In this document: positions 37,617-46,088 of the stretch, one piece after another
Numbering within the stretch: position 1 is the stretch's first letter
Layout of the letters: every line of letters starts with the position of its first letter
From: Bacillota bacterium
Lineage (GTDB): Bacteria > Bacillota > Ch66
Direction: 5' to 3'
Length of the DNA: 64,000 nucleotides
Assembly (NCBI GenBank): GCA_013178045.1
Contig: JABLXP010000006.1
Location: 22,192 to 86,191 of the forward strand
The notes under the pieces: generated by a model
Seen by the model: the letters and a program-made list of their open reading frames with translations, nothing else
Told to the model about the DNA's origin: nothing
Database searches by the model: none
Made by a program: the position numbers and the translations under genes

Positions 37617-39595
37617 AACGAGTAGGAGTATTTGTCTGCCACTGCGGTACTAACATCGCCGCGGCGGTCGACATAGCCAAAGTCGTCGAACAAATCAAAG
37701 AACAACCCAACGTCGCTTACGTCACCGACTACAAATACATGTGTTCCGAACCGGGACAAGAAGTCATCAAAAAAGCCATCACCGAACACAACCTGGACCG
37801 GGTCGTTGTCGCCTCGTGCTCCCCGCGGATGCACGAACCGACCTTTCGGAAAACCCTCCAGAGCGTCGGACTGAACATCTACCTCTTAGAAATGGCCAAC
37901 ATCCGGGAACAAGTCTCCTGGGTCCACGCGACAAACAAAGAACAGGCCACTGCTAAGGCGGTCGACCTCATCAAAATGGCCGTCGCCAAAGTCATCCGGA
38001 ACGTCCCACTCACCGACTCCAAAATCCCGATCACCAAACGAGCCCTGGTCATCGGGGGCGGGATTGCCGGCATGCAAGCAGCCCTGGACATCGCCGAAGC
38101 GGGACATGAGGTCGTGCTGGTTGAACGACAGCCGACCATCGGCGGGAAGATGGCCCAGCTGGACAAAACCTTCCCTACCCTCGACTGCTCGGCCTGAATC
38201 AGCACCCCGAAAATGGTTGCTGCGGCGCAGCACCCGAACATCAAAATCTACACCTATGCCGAAGTGGAAGAGGTCTCAGGGTATATCGGCAACTTCAAAG
38301 CCGTCATCAGAAAGAAAGCCAGCTACGTCGACCACAACAAATGCACCGGCTGCGGCCTGTGTGAAACCAAATGTCCGACCAAAGTGCCCAGCGAATTCGA
38401 CCTGGGCTTAGGCAAACGGCCGGCCATCTACAAACCCTTCCCGCAGGCGGTTCCGAACAAGCCCGTCATCGACGGGGCCAACTGCCGGAAACTGAAAACT
38501 GGCAAATGCGGCATCTGTGAAAAAATCTGTCCGGCTGGAGCGATCAACTTCAACGACAAAGACGAACTGATCGAAGAAAACTTTGGGGCCATCATCATGG
38601 CCACCGGCTTTGACCTTTTCCCGTGGGAAGAAGCTTACGGCGAATACGGCTATGGCAAATACCCGGATGTCATCACCAGCCTGCACTTTGAACGGATGGT
38701 CAACGCCTCTGGCCCGACCGGGGGCAAGCTCAAACGGCCTTCAGACGGCAAAGAACCACAAAACGTCGTCTTCATCAAATGCGTCGGCTCGCGGGACGAC
38801 AGCAAAGGCAAAAGCTACTGCTCCAGAGCCTGCTGCATGTACACCGCCAAACACGCCATGCAGGTCATGGAAAAAGTCCATGATGGCCAGGCCTACGTCT
38901 TCTACATGGACGTGCGGACTGCGGGTAAGACCTACGAAGAATTCTACCAGCGCTCCGTCCAAAGCGGCGCGCAATACATCCGGGGCCGGGTATCAAAAAT
39001 ATATCCCCTGGGCGACAAACTGATCGTCCGGGGGGAAGACACCCTGATCGGCAAACCCGTCGAAATCGCCGCCGACCTGGTTGTCCTGGCCACTGCCATG
39101 GTGCCCAGTGCCGGTTCAGACAAAGTTGCCCAAATGATCGGTTTCTCCCTGGACAAAGACGGCTTCTACCAGGAAGCTCACCCCAAACTCCAGCCGGTAG
39201 AAACCTTCACCGCCGGGGTCTACCTCGCCGGGGCCTGTCAGGGACCCAAAGACATCCCGGATACAGTAGCCCAGGCGAGCGCGGCAGCCGTCAAAGTCTG
39301 CGGCCTGTTTGCCAAAACAGAAATGACCACCGACCCAATGATCTCGAGCGTCAACGAACGGATCTGCGCAGGCTGCGGCGAATGTGTCCCGATCTGCCCG
39401 TACAAAGCCATCGAACTCAAAGTTATCCAGGAGCGGGCGCACGGTAAAACGATCAGCCGCAAAGTGGCGACAGTCAACAGTGGACTCTGTCAGGGCTGCG
39501 GCGCCTGCACCGTGGCCTGCCGCGCGGCAGCCATTGACCTCAAAGGCTTTACCAACGAACAAATCCTGGCGGAGGTGGATGCCCTGTGTCTATAG
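37613..39595 (+). CDS. hdrA: HdrA, flavin-containing bifurcating subunit, with selenocysteine at codon 195 (UGA)
   Basis: One frame of 661 codons, interrupted only by TGA at 38195-38197, which falls exactly where HdrA proteins have the conserved Cys of TLDCxxCILTPKM; here LDCSA-U-ISTPKM. Read as selenocysteine the protein has 660 residues. Domains: N-terminal cluster domain with CHCG (9-12) and [13 protein letters not shown] domain from [13 protein letters not shown] (about 146); inserted ferredoxin ([11 protein letters not shown], about 245; CGICEKIC, about 300); C-terminal ferredoxin ([11 protein letters not shown], about 585; [11 protein letters not shown], about 626). HdrA flavin performs electron bifurcation. 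A bulged SECIS-like hairpin follows the UGA. Confidence 0.93.
38195..38234 (+). promoter_or_regulatory. UGA recoding site and bacterial SECIS-like hairpin in hdrA
   Basis: After the UGA and 17 nt, GGTTGCTGC (38215-38223) pairs with GCAGCACC (38227-38234) leaving one U bulged (38217 or 38218); the loop is GGC (38224-38226). A G in the first two loop positions, a bulged U in the stem and the apical loop 27 nt after the UGA match the known bacterial SECIS rules. Confidence 0.8.
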
Positions 39596-40029
39596 AACAA
39601 AGCGCCAACCAGACCTGGGAACCGAAGATTTTGGCCTTTTGTTGCAACTGGTGCTCCTACGCGGGAGCAGACCTGGCGGGCCTAAACCGACTGCAGTATC
39701 CGCCCAGCGTCCGCATCGTGCGCGTCCCCTGCTCAGGGCGGATCAACCCCCAGTTTGTCCTGCGGGCCTTTCAGCGGGGAGTCGACGGCGTCCTGGTCTC
39801 CGGCTGACACCCGGGAGACTGCCACTATGGTAGTGGCAATTACTTCACCCGGCGCCGGTACCTGATCATGAAACGATTTCTGGAATACATCGGGATTGAC
39901 CCGAAGCGATTCCAGGCCAAATGGATCTCCGGCTCAGAAGGCCAGAAATTTGCTCAGGTCATCACCGACTTGACCGAAGAAATCAGGGCCCTGGGGCCAA
40001 ACAGGAAGTTGAGGGATCAAAATGAATGA
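39586..40029 (+). CDS. mvhD: MvhD/FlxD-type [2Fe-2S] subunit with selenocysteine at codon 74 (UGA)
   Basis: 148 codons from GTG 39586 (GGAGG upstream) to the TGA at 40027, with an internal TGA at 39805-39807. In MvhD proteins that position is the Cys of GGCHPGDCHY; here [16 protein letters not shown]. The frame continues for 73 more residues of family-like sequence, so it is recoding, not truncation. Cluster cysteines also appear in [12 protein letters not shown] and VPCSGRI. The subunit transfers electrons from the dehydrogenase partner (here Flx) to HdrA. It overlaps hdrA by 10 and the next gene by 8 bases. Confidence 0.92.
39805..39837 (+). promoter_or_regulatory. UGA recoding site and SECIS-like hairpin in mvhD
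   Basis: GCCACTA (39821-39827) and TAGTGGC (39831-39837) form a perfect 7-bp stem with loop TGG (39828-39830), starting 14 nt after the UGA. The loop has G at position 2 and sits 21 nt downstream, within the bacterial SECIS range. Confidence 0.78.
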
Positions 40030-40912
40030 AATAACCAGCAAAATGCAGCAAATCGCCAGAGAACTCCTGGGAAAAAATGAAGTGCAAGTTATCCTGGGTT
40101 GGGAAAAAGGAGCGTTCTGGTTTCAATCATCCCCCGTGGCTGTCCGCAAGATAGAAGAAGTAGGCAAACTCGTCTGGGACGAATTCGGGATCCAGAACCT
40201 GGCCAACTTCCTGCTTGACTACCGGGACAGCGACGAAAAGATCGGTATCTTTGTCAAAGGATGCGACTCCCGGGCCGTCAACCGCCTGCTCCAGGACAAC
40301 CAGTTCCCGCGGGAACGCCTGTATGTCATCGGGGTTCCCTGCGGCGGAAAGAAAGACCCGCAAGAAGCGGGGAGCGGCAAATACACCGAAGCGGCGCAAG
40401 TTCCACTGGCTCCCAAATGCCAGACCTGCGCCTATCCCAACCCGGTCATCTACGACGCACTCCTGGGCGAACCGGTCGCCAGCCGACCAGCGGCGGACCG
40501 CTTTAAAGCCGTCACTGAACTGGAAAACATGACCCCGGATGAACGCTATGACTTCTGGGCCAAGCAATTCGAAAAGTGCCTCCGCTGCTACGCCTGCCGG
40601 AACGTCTGCGTCTGCTGCAGCTGCCGGGAGTGCATCTTCGAACAAACCCGGCCGCAGTGGGTGGGGCGGGAGACCAGTCTTGCTGAGAACCAGATGTATC
40701 ACCTGATCCGGGCCTTGCACGTCGCGGGACGGTGTGTGGAGTGTGGCGAATGCGAGCGGGTCTGCCCAGTCGGCATACCCCTGATGCTCCTAAACGAAAA
40801 AATCATCAAAGACATCAACGAACTGTTCGGACCGTATGACGCCGGGGTTAGCTTGGAGGCAAAACCTCCTTTCGGATTCTTCAAGACCAGTGACCCCGAA
40901 GAGTTTATGTAG
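40022..40912 (+). CDS. flxC: FlxC-like iron-sulfur protein (F420-hydrogenase beta-like N-terminus)
   Basis: 296 residues. The N-terminal 150 residues resemble the FrhB-like region of iron-sulfur oxidoreductases (GIFVKGCDSRAVNRLLQD, GVPCGGKKDP, CQTCAYPNP). The C-terminal half has a cysteine array (CLRCYACRNVCVCCSCREC) and a second motif CVECGECERVCP for [4Fe-4S] clusters. The symbol follows mirrored gene order relative to Desulfovibrio flxABCD-hdrABC and is inferred. ATG 40022 overlaps mvhD. It probably conducts electrons between the NAD(P)H module and MvhD/HdrA. Confidence 0.75.
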   Translation: MNEITSKMQQIARELLGKNEVQVILGWEKGAFWFQSSPVAVRKIEEVGKLVWDEFGIQNLANFLLDYRDSDEKIGIFVKGCDSRAVNRLLQDNQFPRERLYVIGVPCGGKKDPQEAGSGKYTEAAQVPLAPKCQTCAYPNPVIYDALLGEPVASRPAADRFKAVTELENMTPDERYDFWAKQFEKCLRCYACRNVCVCCSCRECIFEQTRPQWVGRETSLAENQMYHLIRALHVAGRCVECGECERVCPVGIPLMLLNEKIIKDINELFGPYDAGVSLEAKPPFGFFKTSDPEEFM

Positions 40913-40932
40913 GAACATTCGGGAGGAGGTGG

Positions 40933-41940
40933 ATGAACATGAAATCAATCAGCAAAGACCGGCTATCTAAAGTCTTAGAGCGCTGGGCCAGTCAGGCAAT
41001 CGTCTATACCCCGGTGAAAAAAGAAAGGGTGACCCAGTTTGCTCCCTGGACGCCGGACAGCGAACTAGAATTTAGCCACAACACCTTGTTACCGCCAAAG
41101 AACGTTTTATTTCCCCAGACGGAAAAAATGTACGCCTTTAACGAACAAAAGGGGCAGGTGGCGGTGGAAGAAATCAAAGCTGATGAGCGCCCGCGTCTGT
41201 TGTTTGGGGTCCGGCCCTGTGACCTGAAGGCCATCAGTGAACTTGACCAGGTGTTTTTGACCAAGGGCTTTGTCGACAAATTCTACGCCGATAAAAGAAA
41301 GACCCTGGTGACATTCTCCCTCGGGTGCCGACAACCGCTCCCGACCTGTTTCTGCACTTCCCTGGGAGTAAACCCCATCGAAGCCGAAGGAGCAGATGTG
41401 GTGGTCTACGACCTGGGTGGCTCATTCGGATTTGCGGTCAAGAATCCAGCTGCCCAAAGCTGGCTGGACAGCGTGGCGGACTTGCTTGACGACACCGACG
41501 CCCCGAAGCCCCGGGCGGGCCAATTCACCACCGAGGTAGATTTGACCGGGGTGACGGAAAAGCTGCAGCAGATGTTTAATCACCCGATCTGGGCGGAGAT
41601 CGCCAGCAAGTGTCTGAACTGCGGCATCTGCACGTATCTATGCCCGACCTGCCACTGCTTTGACATCCAGGGCAAGGTGGTGGGAGAACGCGGGTATAAG
41701 TTTCGGTGCTGGGATTCCTGCATGTTTCCCGAATACACCCAGATGGCGGGTGGCCACAACCCCCGACCGACCAAGGTGGAACGCGTCCGTCAGCGGTTTT
41801 CGCACAAACTGCGCTATTTCCCGGAGCGGTACGGGATGTACCAGTGCACCGGGTGCGGCCGCTGCCTGAGGCAGTGCCCAATGGGGATCGATATTGTTAG
41901 CATCATCAACACCGTAAGGGAGGTGGCCGTCAATGTGTAG
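40933..41940 (+). CDS. flxB: FlxB-like iron-sulfur protein (AsrA/sulfhydrogenase beta-like)
   Basis: 335 residues. An N-terminal domain of the anaerobic sulfite reductase A / sulfhydrogenase beta type (FGVRPCDLKAISELDQVF) and a two-cluster ferredoxin part: CLNCGICTYLCPTC (about 217) and CTGCGRCLRQCP (about 304). In that family it receives electrons from the FAD/NAD(P)H subunit encoded next. ATG 40933 follows GGAGGAGG. The coding strand here is no longer C-rich, unlike the upstream hdr genes. The flxB label is by gene order. Confidence 0.8.
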   Translation: MNMKSISKDRLSKVLERWASQAIVYTPVKKERVTQFAPWTPDSELEFSHNTLLPPKNVLFPQTEKMYAFNEQKGQVAVEEIKADERPRLLFGVRPCDLKAISELDQVFLTKGFVDKFYADKRKTLVTFSLGCRQPLPTCFCTSLGVNPIEAEGADVVVYDLGGSFGFAVKNPAAQSWLDSVADLLDDTDAPKPRAGQFTTEVDLTGVTEKLQQMFNHPIWAEIASKCLNCGICTYLCPTCHCFDIQGKVVGERGYKFRCWDSCMFPEYTQMAGGHNPRPTKVERVRQRFSHKLRYFPERYGMYQCTGCGRCLRQCPMGIDIVSIINTVREVAVNV

Positions 41941-42760
41941 CCATGAAGGCAACCCCCTGGTGCCACAGGTGGCGAGGGTAACCAAGATCATCACCGAGAC
42001 GCCTGATGTGAAAACCTTTCACGTAACGACTGACCAGGGCAAGCCGTTTGACGTGATGCCGGGCCAACTGGCCATGGTATCTTTACTTCCTGTGGGTGAA
42101 GCCATGTTTTCCGTAACCTGGCAGGAAGAAGACCACCTGGAATTCGCGATCAAGAAGGTTGGTCTTTTAACTGACGCCCTGCACGAAATTGAAGTCGGGC
42201 AGGAGATCGGGATCCGTGGCCCGTACGGCAACGGTTTTCCGGTTGAGGCCTGCAAAGGGAAAGACATCGTCTTTATCGGCGGGGGGATTGGCTTGGCACC
42301 CCTGCGTTCAATGATCAACTACTGCATCGAACACCGGGAAGACTACGGTAAACTGCAGGTGATCTACGGGGCGCGCTCGCCCGAAGACCTGGTCTTTAAG
42401 GACGACCTGTTTAAGAACTGGCCGGCCGTGAAAGACATGGAGGTTTACGTCACGGTTGACCGGGGTGATGAACGGTGGAAGGGGAACGTGGGTTTTGTTC
42501 CCGATTACCTGGACCAGATTCAACCCGCACCGCAGGGCCGGATCGCCGTGACCTGCGGACCGCCGATCATGATCAAATTTGTGTTGAAGGCCCTGGAGCG
42601 CATGGGATACAAGGATGATCAGGTGATCACTACCTTGGAAATGCGGATGAAGTGCGGTATTGGCAAATGCGGCCGGTGCAATATTGGCAGCTGCTTTATC
42701 TGTCTCGACGGGCCAGTTTTCACTCTGGCGGAGCTCAAGAAATTGCCGGATGAATATTAG
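41933..42760 (+). CDS. flxA: FlxA-like FAD/NAD(P)H-binding subunit
   Basis: 275 residues of the ferredoxin-NADP reductase type. FAD-binding barrel (about 10-100; PGQLAMVSLLPVGEAMFSVT), NAD(P) domain (IVFIGGGIGLAPLRSMINY at about 110; CGPPIMIKFVL), and a C-terminal [2Fe-2S] site (MKCGIGKCGRC, SCFIC) as in PyrK and AsrB. It is the predicted NADH or NADPH entry point of the Hdr-Flx complex. It overlaps flxB by 8 bases and is followed by a terminator, so it ends the operon. Confidence 0.88.
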   Translation: MCSHEGNPLVPQVARVTKIITETPDVKTFHVTTDQGKPFDVMPGQLAMVSLLPVGEAMFSVTWQEEDHLEFAIKKVGLLTDALHEIEVGQEIGIRGPYGNGFPVEACKGKDIVFIGGGIGLAPLRSMINYCIEHREDYGKLQVIYGARSPEDLVFKDDLFKNWPAVKDMEVYVTVDRGDERWKGNVGFVPDYLDQIQPAPQGRIAVTCGPPIMIKFVLKALERMGYKDDQVITTLEMRMKCGIGKCGRCNIGSCFICLDGPVFTLAELKKLPDEY

Positions 42761-42768
42761 TTGGTAGA

Positions 42769-42795
42769 AGCCATCCCTCAGGGGGTGGCTTTTTG
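42769..42795 (+). terminator. Terminator of the hdr-flx operon
   Basis: AGCCATCC pairs with GGGTGGCT, followed by TTTTT, 9 bp after flxA. Confidence 0.85.
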
Positions 42796-42901
42796 AACTT
42801 TGTGATCATATAATGTATTATGTGCTAGCCCGGTGACTACTTCGGGCTGGTCTGGTTAATACTAGGATCAGAAATGTTCACCGTAAAGGTAGGTGAGACC
42901 A

Positions 42902-43219
42902 ATGAACAAAAAGATCGACCATTCAACAGACCAGCATGAGCCAAATAATCAGAGCCATACATCGATGCCAAGCAATCATCTACCGGCAACCCATCAACTG
43001 GATGATGCTGATGGGCTCCCTGTTAAGCCGGCAGCAGCATCCAACTTGTTGCCGATCTGTATCGTGTGCAACCGGACGCCAGCCCAAGGGATTCGCGGGG
43101 GTTTTCTAATTCTGCAAAAATTTTTGTGTACCCGGTGCGAGGCGGACATCGCTGGTTTGACTCTGGAGCATCCCCGATATGAACAGGTGAAGGAACAATT
43201 GAAGAAGTTGTGGAATTAA
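42902..43219 (+). CDS. Anti-sigma-G factor Gin (CsfB family)
   Basis: 105 residues from ATG 42902, with AGGTAGGTGAG upstream. A polar Asn/His/Gln-rich N-terminal half of 50 residues, then the Gin zinc domain: CIVCNRTPAQGIRGGFLI and FLCTRCEAD. In Bacillus, Gin keeps sigma-G inactive in the forespore until engulfment ends, and its gene opens the tmk-holB neighbourhood as here. The long disordered N-terminus is unusual for this short family. Confidence 0.88.
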   Translation: MNKKIDHSTDQHEPNNQSHTSMPSNHLPATHQLDDADGLPVKPAAASNLLPICIVCNRTPAQGIRGGFLILQKFLCTRCEADIAGLTLEHPRYEQVKEQLKKLWN

Positions 43220-43245
43220 CACCGCGTGCAGGCGGTGTTTTTTAT
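43218..43245 (+). terminator. Terminator after gin
   Basis: AACACCGC-GTGCAG-GCGGTGTT stem followed by TTTTT; the stop codon lies in the stem. Confidence 0.85.
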
Positions 43246-43370
43246 TGTTTGCTAAAAGGTTTAATTGTGATGAAAAACGCTTAAGCTGGTGCTTTCCAGC
43301 GAGATATGATAAAATAACAACAACCATCATAAACTTTAACTTTGTAGGGTATACGGCGGAGTGTTATGTT

Positions 43371-44855
43371 GTGACTAAATTGGATCAGAGTCGGCTCCCC
43401 TTAGTGGAGGCACTAGAGGCTTATTGCACGGAGCGGGTTATTCCTTTTCACATGCCCGGGCACAAACAGGGACGCGGCTGGCCGGTGCCGTTAAAAAAGA
43501 TCTTTGGCGAACAGCTGGCTCAATTTGATTTAACGGAGGTACCAGGGCTGGATGACCTGCACTGTCCAGTTGGTCCACTCAAGGAGGCGCAATCTTTAGC
43601 AGCGCAGAGCTTTGGTGCCGATCAGACTTTCTTTTTGGTTAATGGCTCGACGGTTGGTATTGAAGCGATGATCCTGGGTATAACAAACCCCGGGGATCAA
43701 TTGTTAGTACCGCGCCATGCGCACCGGTCTGTCCTGAGTGGTATGATCCTGGCGGGGGCTAAACCGGTTTATTTACCAGTGGAAGTTCACCCGGAAGAAG
43801 GTTTTCCGCTCGGGATTACTCTGGGAGCAGTGGCCGCTACTCTCGCGGCTAACCCCCAGGCAAAGGGATTGTTTTTAATTCACCCAACGTTTGAGGGGCT
43901 GACTTCGGATATTAGCAGTCTGGTTAAACTGGCTCACAATCGTAATCTGCCGGTGGTAGTTGACGAAGCCCACGGTCCCCACTTCGCGTTTCACCACCGT
44001 TTGCCGGTGGCGAGTCTAGCCGCCGGGGCTGATTTAAGCACCCAGAGTACGCATAAGCTTCTGAGTTCAGTTACCCAGACGGCTTTGCTGCACCAGCGGG
44101 GGGAACGGGTTTCGGCCCGGCAAGTGCAGAAAAGTTTGCAGATTTTGCAGAGCACCAGTCCGTCGTTTTTGTTAATGGCTTCCCTGGACGCTATGCGATG
44201 GCAAATGGCAGCCGAAGGAACAACTCTGCTGGAGCGGACAATCAGTTTGGCCGAAGAGGCCCGGGGGATGATTAACTCCCTTCCCGGCCTGCACTGTCTG
44301 GGGCCGGAACTTCTGGATTATCCCGGGGTCAGTGATTACGACCCGACCAAGCTGGTGATCAGTGTCCGGGGCCTTGGGCTAACAGGCCAGCAGGTTGCCG
44401 CAATGCTGCGGCGCGACTATCGGGTTCAGGTGGAGATGGCTGCCCCTGCTTACGTTCTGGCGATGGTCACCATTGGAGATGACCGGGAAACAATCGCGGA
44501 GCTTTGTGCCGCTTTAAAGAAACTGGTAGAACACTGTCAGTCTGAAATCAGAAGGGAGAACTTTGTACCCATAAGCGATTTATTGGCTGTCGGGAAACAG
44601 GTGCCGGTAGTGGAACTGACTCCCCGCGAAGCCTTTTTTGCTCCGGCACGGGTATTGAAGCTGGCGCAGGCGGTCGGCGAGGTGGCGGCGGAAACCGTAG
44701 CTCCTTACCCGCCTGGGATTCCGCTGGTCTGTCCCGGGGAACGGATAACCAGTGAGACCGTGGAATTGATTCAAGCCCTCCAGATGATGGGGGTACGGTG
44801 GCAGGGGCCAGCCGACCCATCGTTGGAGACTATCCAGGTAGTTGATAGAATATAG
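43371..44855 (+). CDS. Orn/Lys/Arg decarboxylase family protein (YaaO-like)
   Basis: 494 residues from GTG 43371 (GGAG 9 bases upstream); the longer frame before it is not supported. A PLP fold-type I decarboxylase: FHMPGHKQGRGWP near the N-terminus, VDEAHGPHFAFH holding the PLP aspartate, and STQSTHKLLSS holding the Schiff-base lysine. The substrate could be arginine, lysine or ornithine and cannot be told from the sequence. It precedes tmk as yaaO does in Bacillus. Confidence 0.9.
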   Translation: MTKLDQSRLPLVEALEAYCTERVIPFHMPGHKQGRGWPVPLKKIFGEQLAQFDLTEVPGLDDLHCPVGPLKEAQSLAAQSFGADQTFFLVNGSTVGIEAMILGITNPGDQLLVPRHAHRSVLSGMILAGAKPVYLPVEVHPEEGFPLGITLGAVAATLAANPQAKGLFLIHPTFEGLTSDISSLVKLAHNRNLPVVVDEAHGPHFAFHHRLPVASLAAGADLSTQSTHKLLSSVTQTALLHQRGERVSARQVQKSLQILQSTSPSFLLMASLDAMRWQMAAEGTTLLERTISLAEEARGMINSLPGLHCLGPELLDYPGVSDYDPTKLVISVRGLGLTGQQVAAMLRRDYRVQVEMAAPAYVLAMVTIGDDRETIAELCAALKKLVEHCQSEIRRENFVPISDLLAVGKQVPVVELTPREAFFAPARVLKLAQAVGEVAAETVAPYPPGIPLVCPGERITSETVELIQALQMMGVRWQGPADPSLETIQVVDRI

Positions 44856-44875
44856 CGAAGGGATAGCTAAAAAAA

Positions 44876-45517
44876 GTGTCAGGCCGATTAATTACTATCG
44901 AGGGAATTGATGGGGCGGGAAAAACCACCCAGGCGCAGTTATTGGGGGAATACCTGATCAATCGGGGGTTGGCGGTGGTTACGACCCGAGAGCCAGGTGG
45001 AACAGCCATCTCGGAACGAATCCGTGCCATTTTACTTGATCCTGCCCACCGGAACATGAGTGTTCAAGCCGAGGTTTTGCTTTACGCGGCGGCCAGAGCT
45101 CAGCTTGTCGCCGAGGTGATCAAGCCGGCCCTGGCGGCGGGCCAGGTGGTAATTTGTGATCGCTTTATTGATTCCACCCTGGCCTATCAAGGAGCTGGCC
45201 GGGGGCTTGACCAGAAATCTTTGGGACCAGTGATCAATTTAGCCACTGGGGGCCTGGAGCCAGATTTGACTCTCCTGCTTGATCTTGACCCGGCCGAGGG
45301 ACAGAACCGAATCCGTCAAGGACGGATAAGAAATGGCGGGCCTTACAACGACAGGCTTGAACAGGAAAGCCTGGAGTTTTACCAGCGGGTGCGTAACAGT
45401 TTTCTGACCCTGGCTCGCCAGAACCCGAACCGGATTAAGGTGATCGCTGCTGCCCAGCCACGAGAGGCGGTGTGGGCGGAAATCAAGGCCACGGTGGACG
45501 AACTCTTCTCATTTTAG
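44876..45517 (+). CDS. tmk: Thymidylate kinase
   Basis: 213 residues. P-loop TIEGIDGAGKTTQA (about 7-19), TREPGGT, and DRFIDSTLAYQGAGRG carrying the DR(Y/F) motif; the lid is GRIRNGGPYND. Phosphorylates dTMP to dTDP. The GTG start 44876 has only a distant AAGGGA site. Bacillus yaaQ, which would lie after tmk, is missing. Confidence 0.97.
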   Translation: MSGRLITIEGIDGAGKTTQAQLLGEYLINRGLAVVTTREPGGTAISERIRAILLDPAHRNMSVQAEVLLYAAARAQLVAEVIKPALAAGQVVICDRFIDSTLAYQGAGRGLDQKSLGPVINLATGGLEPDLTLLLDLDPAEGQNRIRQGRIRNGGPYNDRLEQESLEFYQRVRNSFLTLARQNPNRIKVIAAAQPREAVWAEIKATVDELFSF

Positions 45518-45536
45518 ACTTTAAGGAGTGGCAGAT

Positions 45537-45986
45537 GTGAGAATCGCGGATCGACTGCCCAACAATATTGAACGACAAGGTACGGTTGCGCGCGAAGCGA
45601 GCGGCGCAGGAGAAACCGGACCTTCGTTCGCGGTTGAAATCAGCCGTGTCGAAGACCGTTACTGGCGTCAGGATCTGGAGCGGCTGCTAGTTGAGGTTGA
45701 TGTCAGGGCGGAGAGGCTGAAAAAACAATGGACGGTGCAGACCTTGCGTGAATATAAAGAAGCAGTGGCCCGGTTCCTGAAGGAGGCGAACCACCGAACG
45801 TATCAGGTCAGGGAGGAAAATGGCTGGGACCGACGAGGAAACCATCGGGTTCTGATGGTGGTTGCTAGGGTAAATAAGGAGTTGGAAGAACTGGCCGAGA
45901 TGTTCCTTTCTCAGCATAAGAATGAGTTGGACCTCCTGAAGAAATTATGGGATATTCGTGGCCTGCTGGTGGATTTATATTCGTGA
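45537..45986 (+). CDS. YaaR family protein (DUF327)
   Basis: 149 residues from GTG 45537, 8 bases after AAGGAG. Helical, charged protein with the DUF327 signature around LREYKEAVARFLKEA and a C-terminal LLKKLWDIRGLLVDLY. Function unknown; conserved between tmk and holB in spore formers. Confidence 0.88.
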   Translation: MRIADRLPNNIERQGTVAREASGAGETGPSFAVEISRVEDRYWRQDLERLLVEVDVRAERLKKQWTVQTLREYKEAVARFLKEANHRTYQVREENGWDRRGNHRVLMVVARVNKELEELAEMFLSQHKNELDLLKKLWDIRGLLVDLYS

Positions 45987-46088
45987 ACTGGGAATGATGT
46001 AACGCGCTGGCTGCAGCATGGCTAGAGAGATGGCAAGGGATTTCGTGAAAGGAGTATTATATCAAGATCAAGATAGGGAGTTTATAAC

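Noticed and set aside
37232..38197. hdrA as two genes, an upstream frame ending at TGA 38197 and a second frame from ATG 38213
   Set aside because: The frame is unchanged across the TGA, the position is a conserved Cys, and a SECIS-like hairpin follows. Selenocysteine explains all of this better than a gene break.
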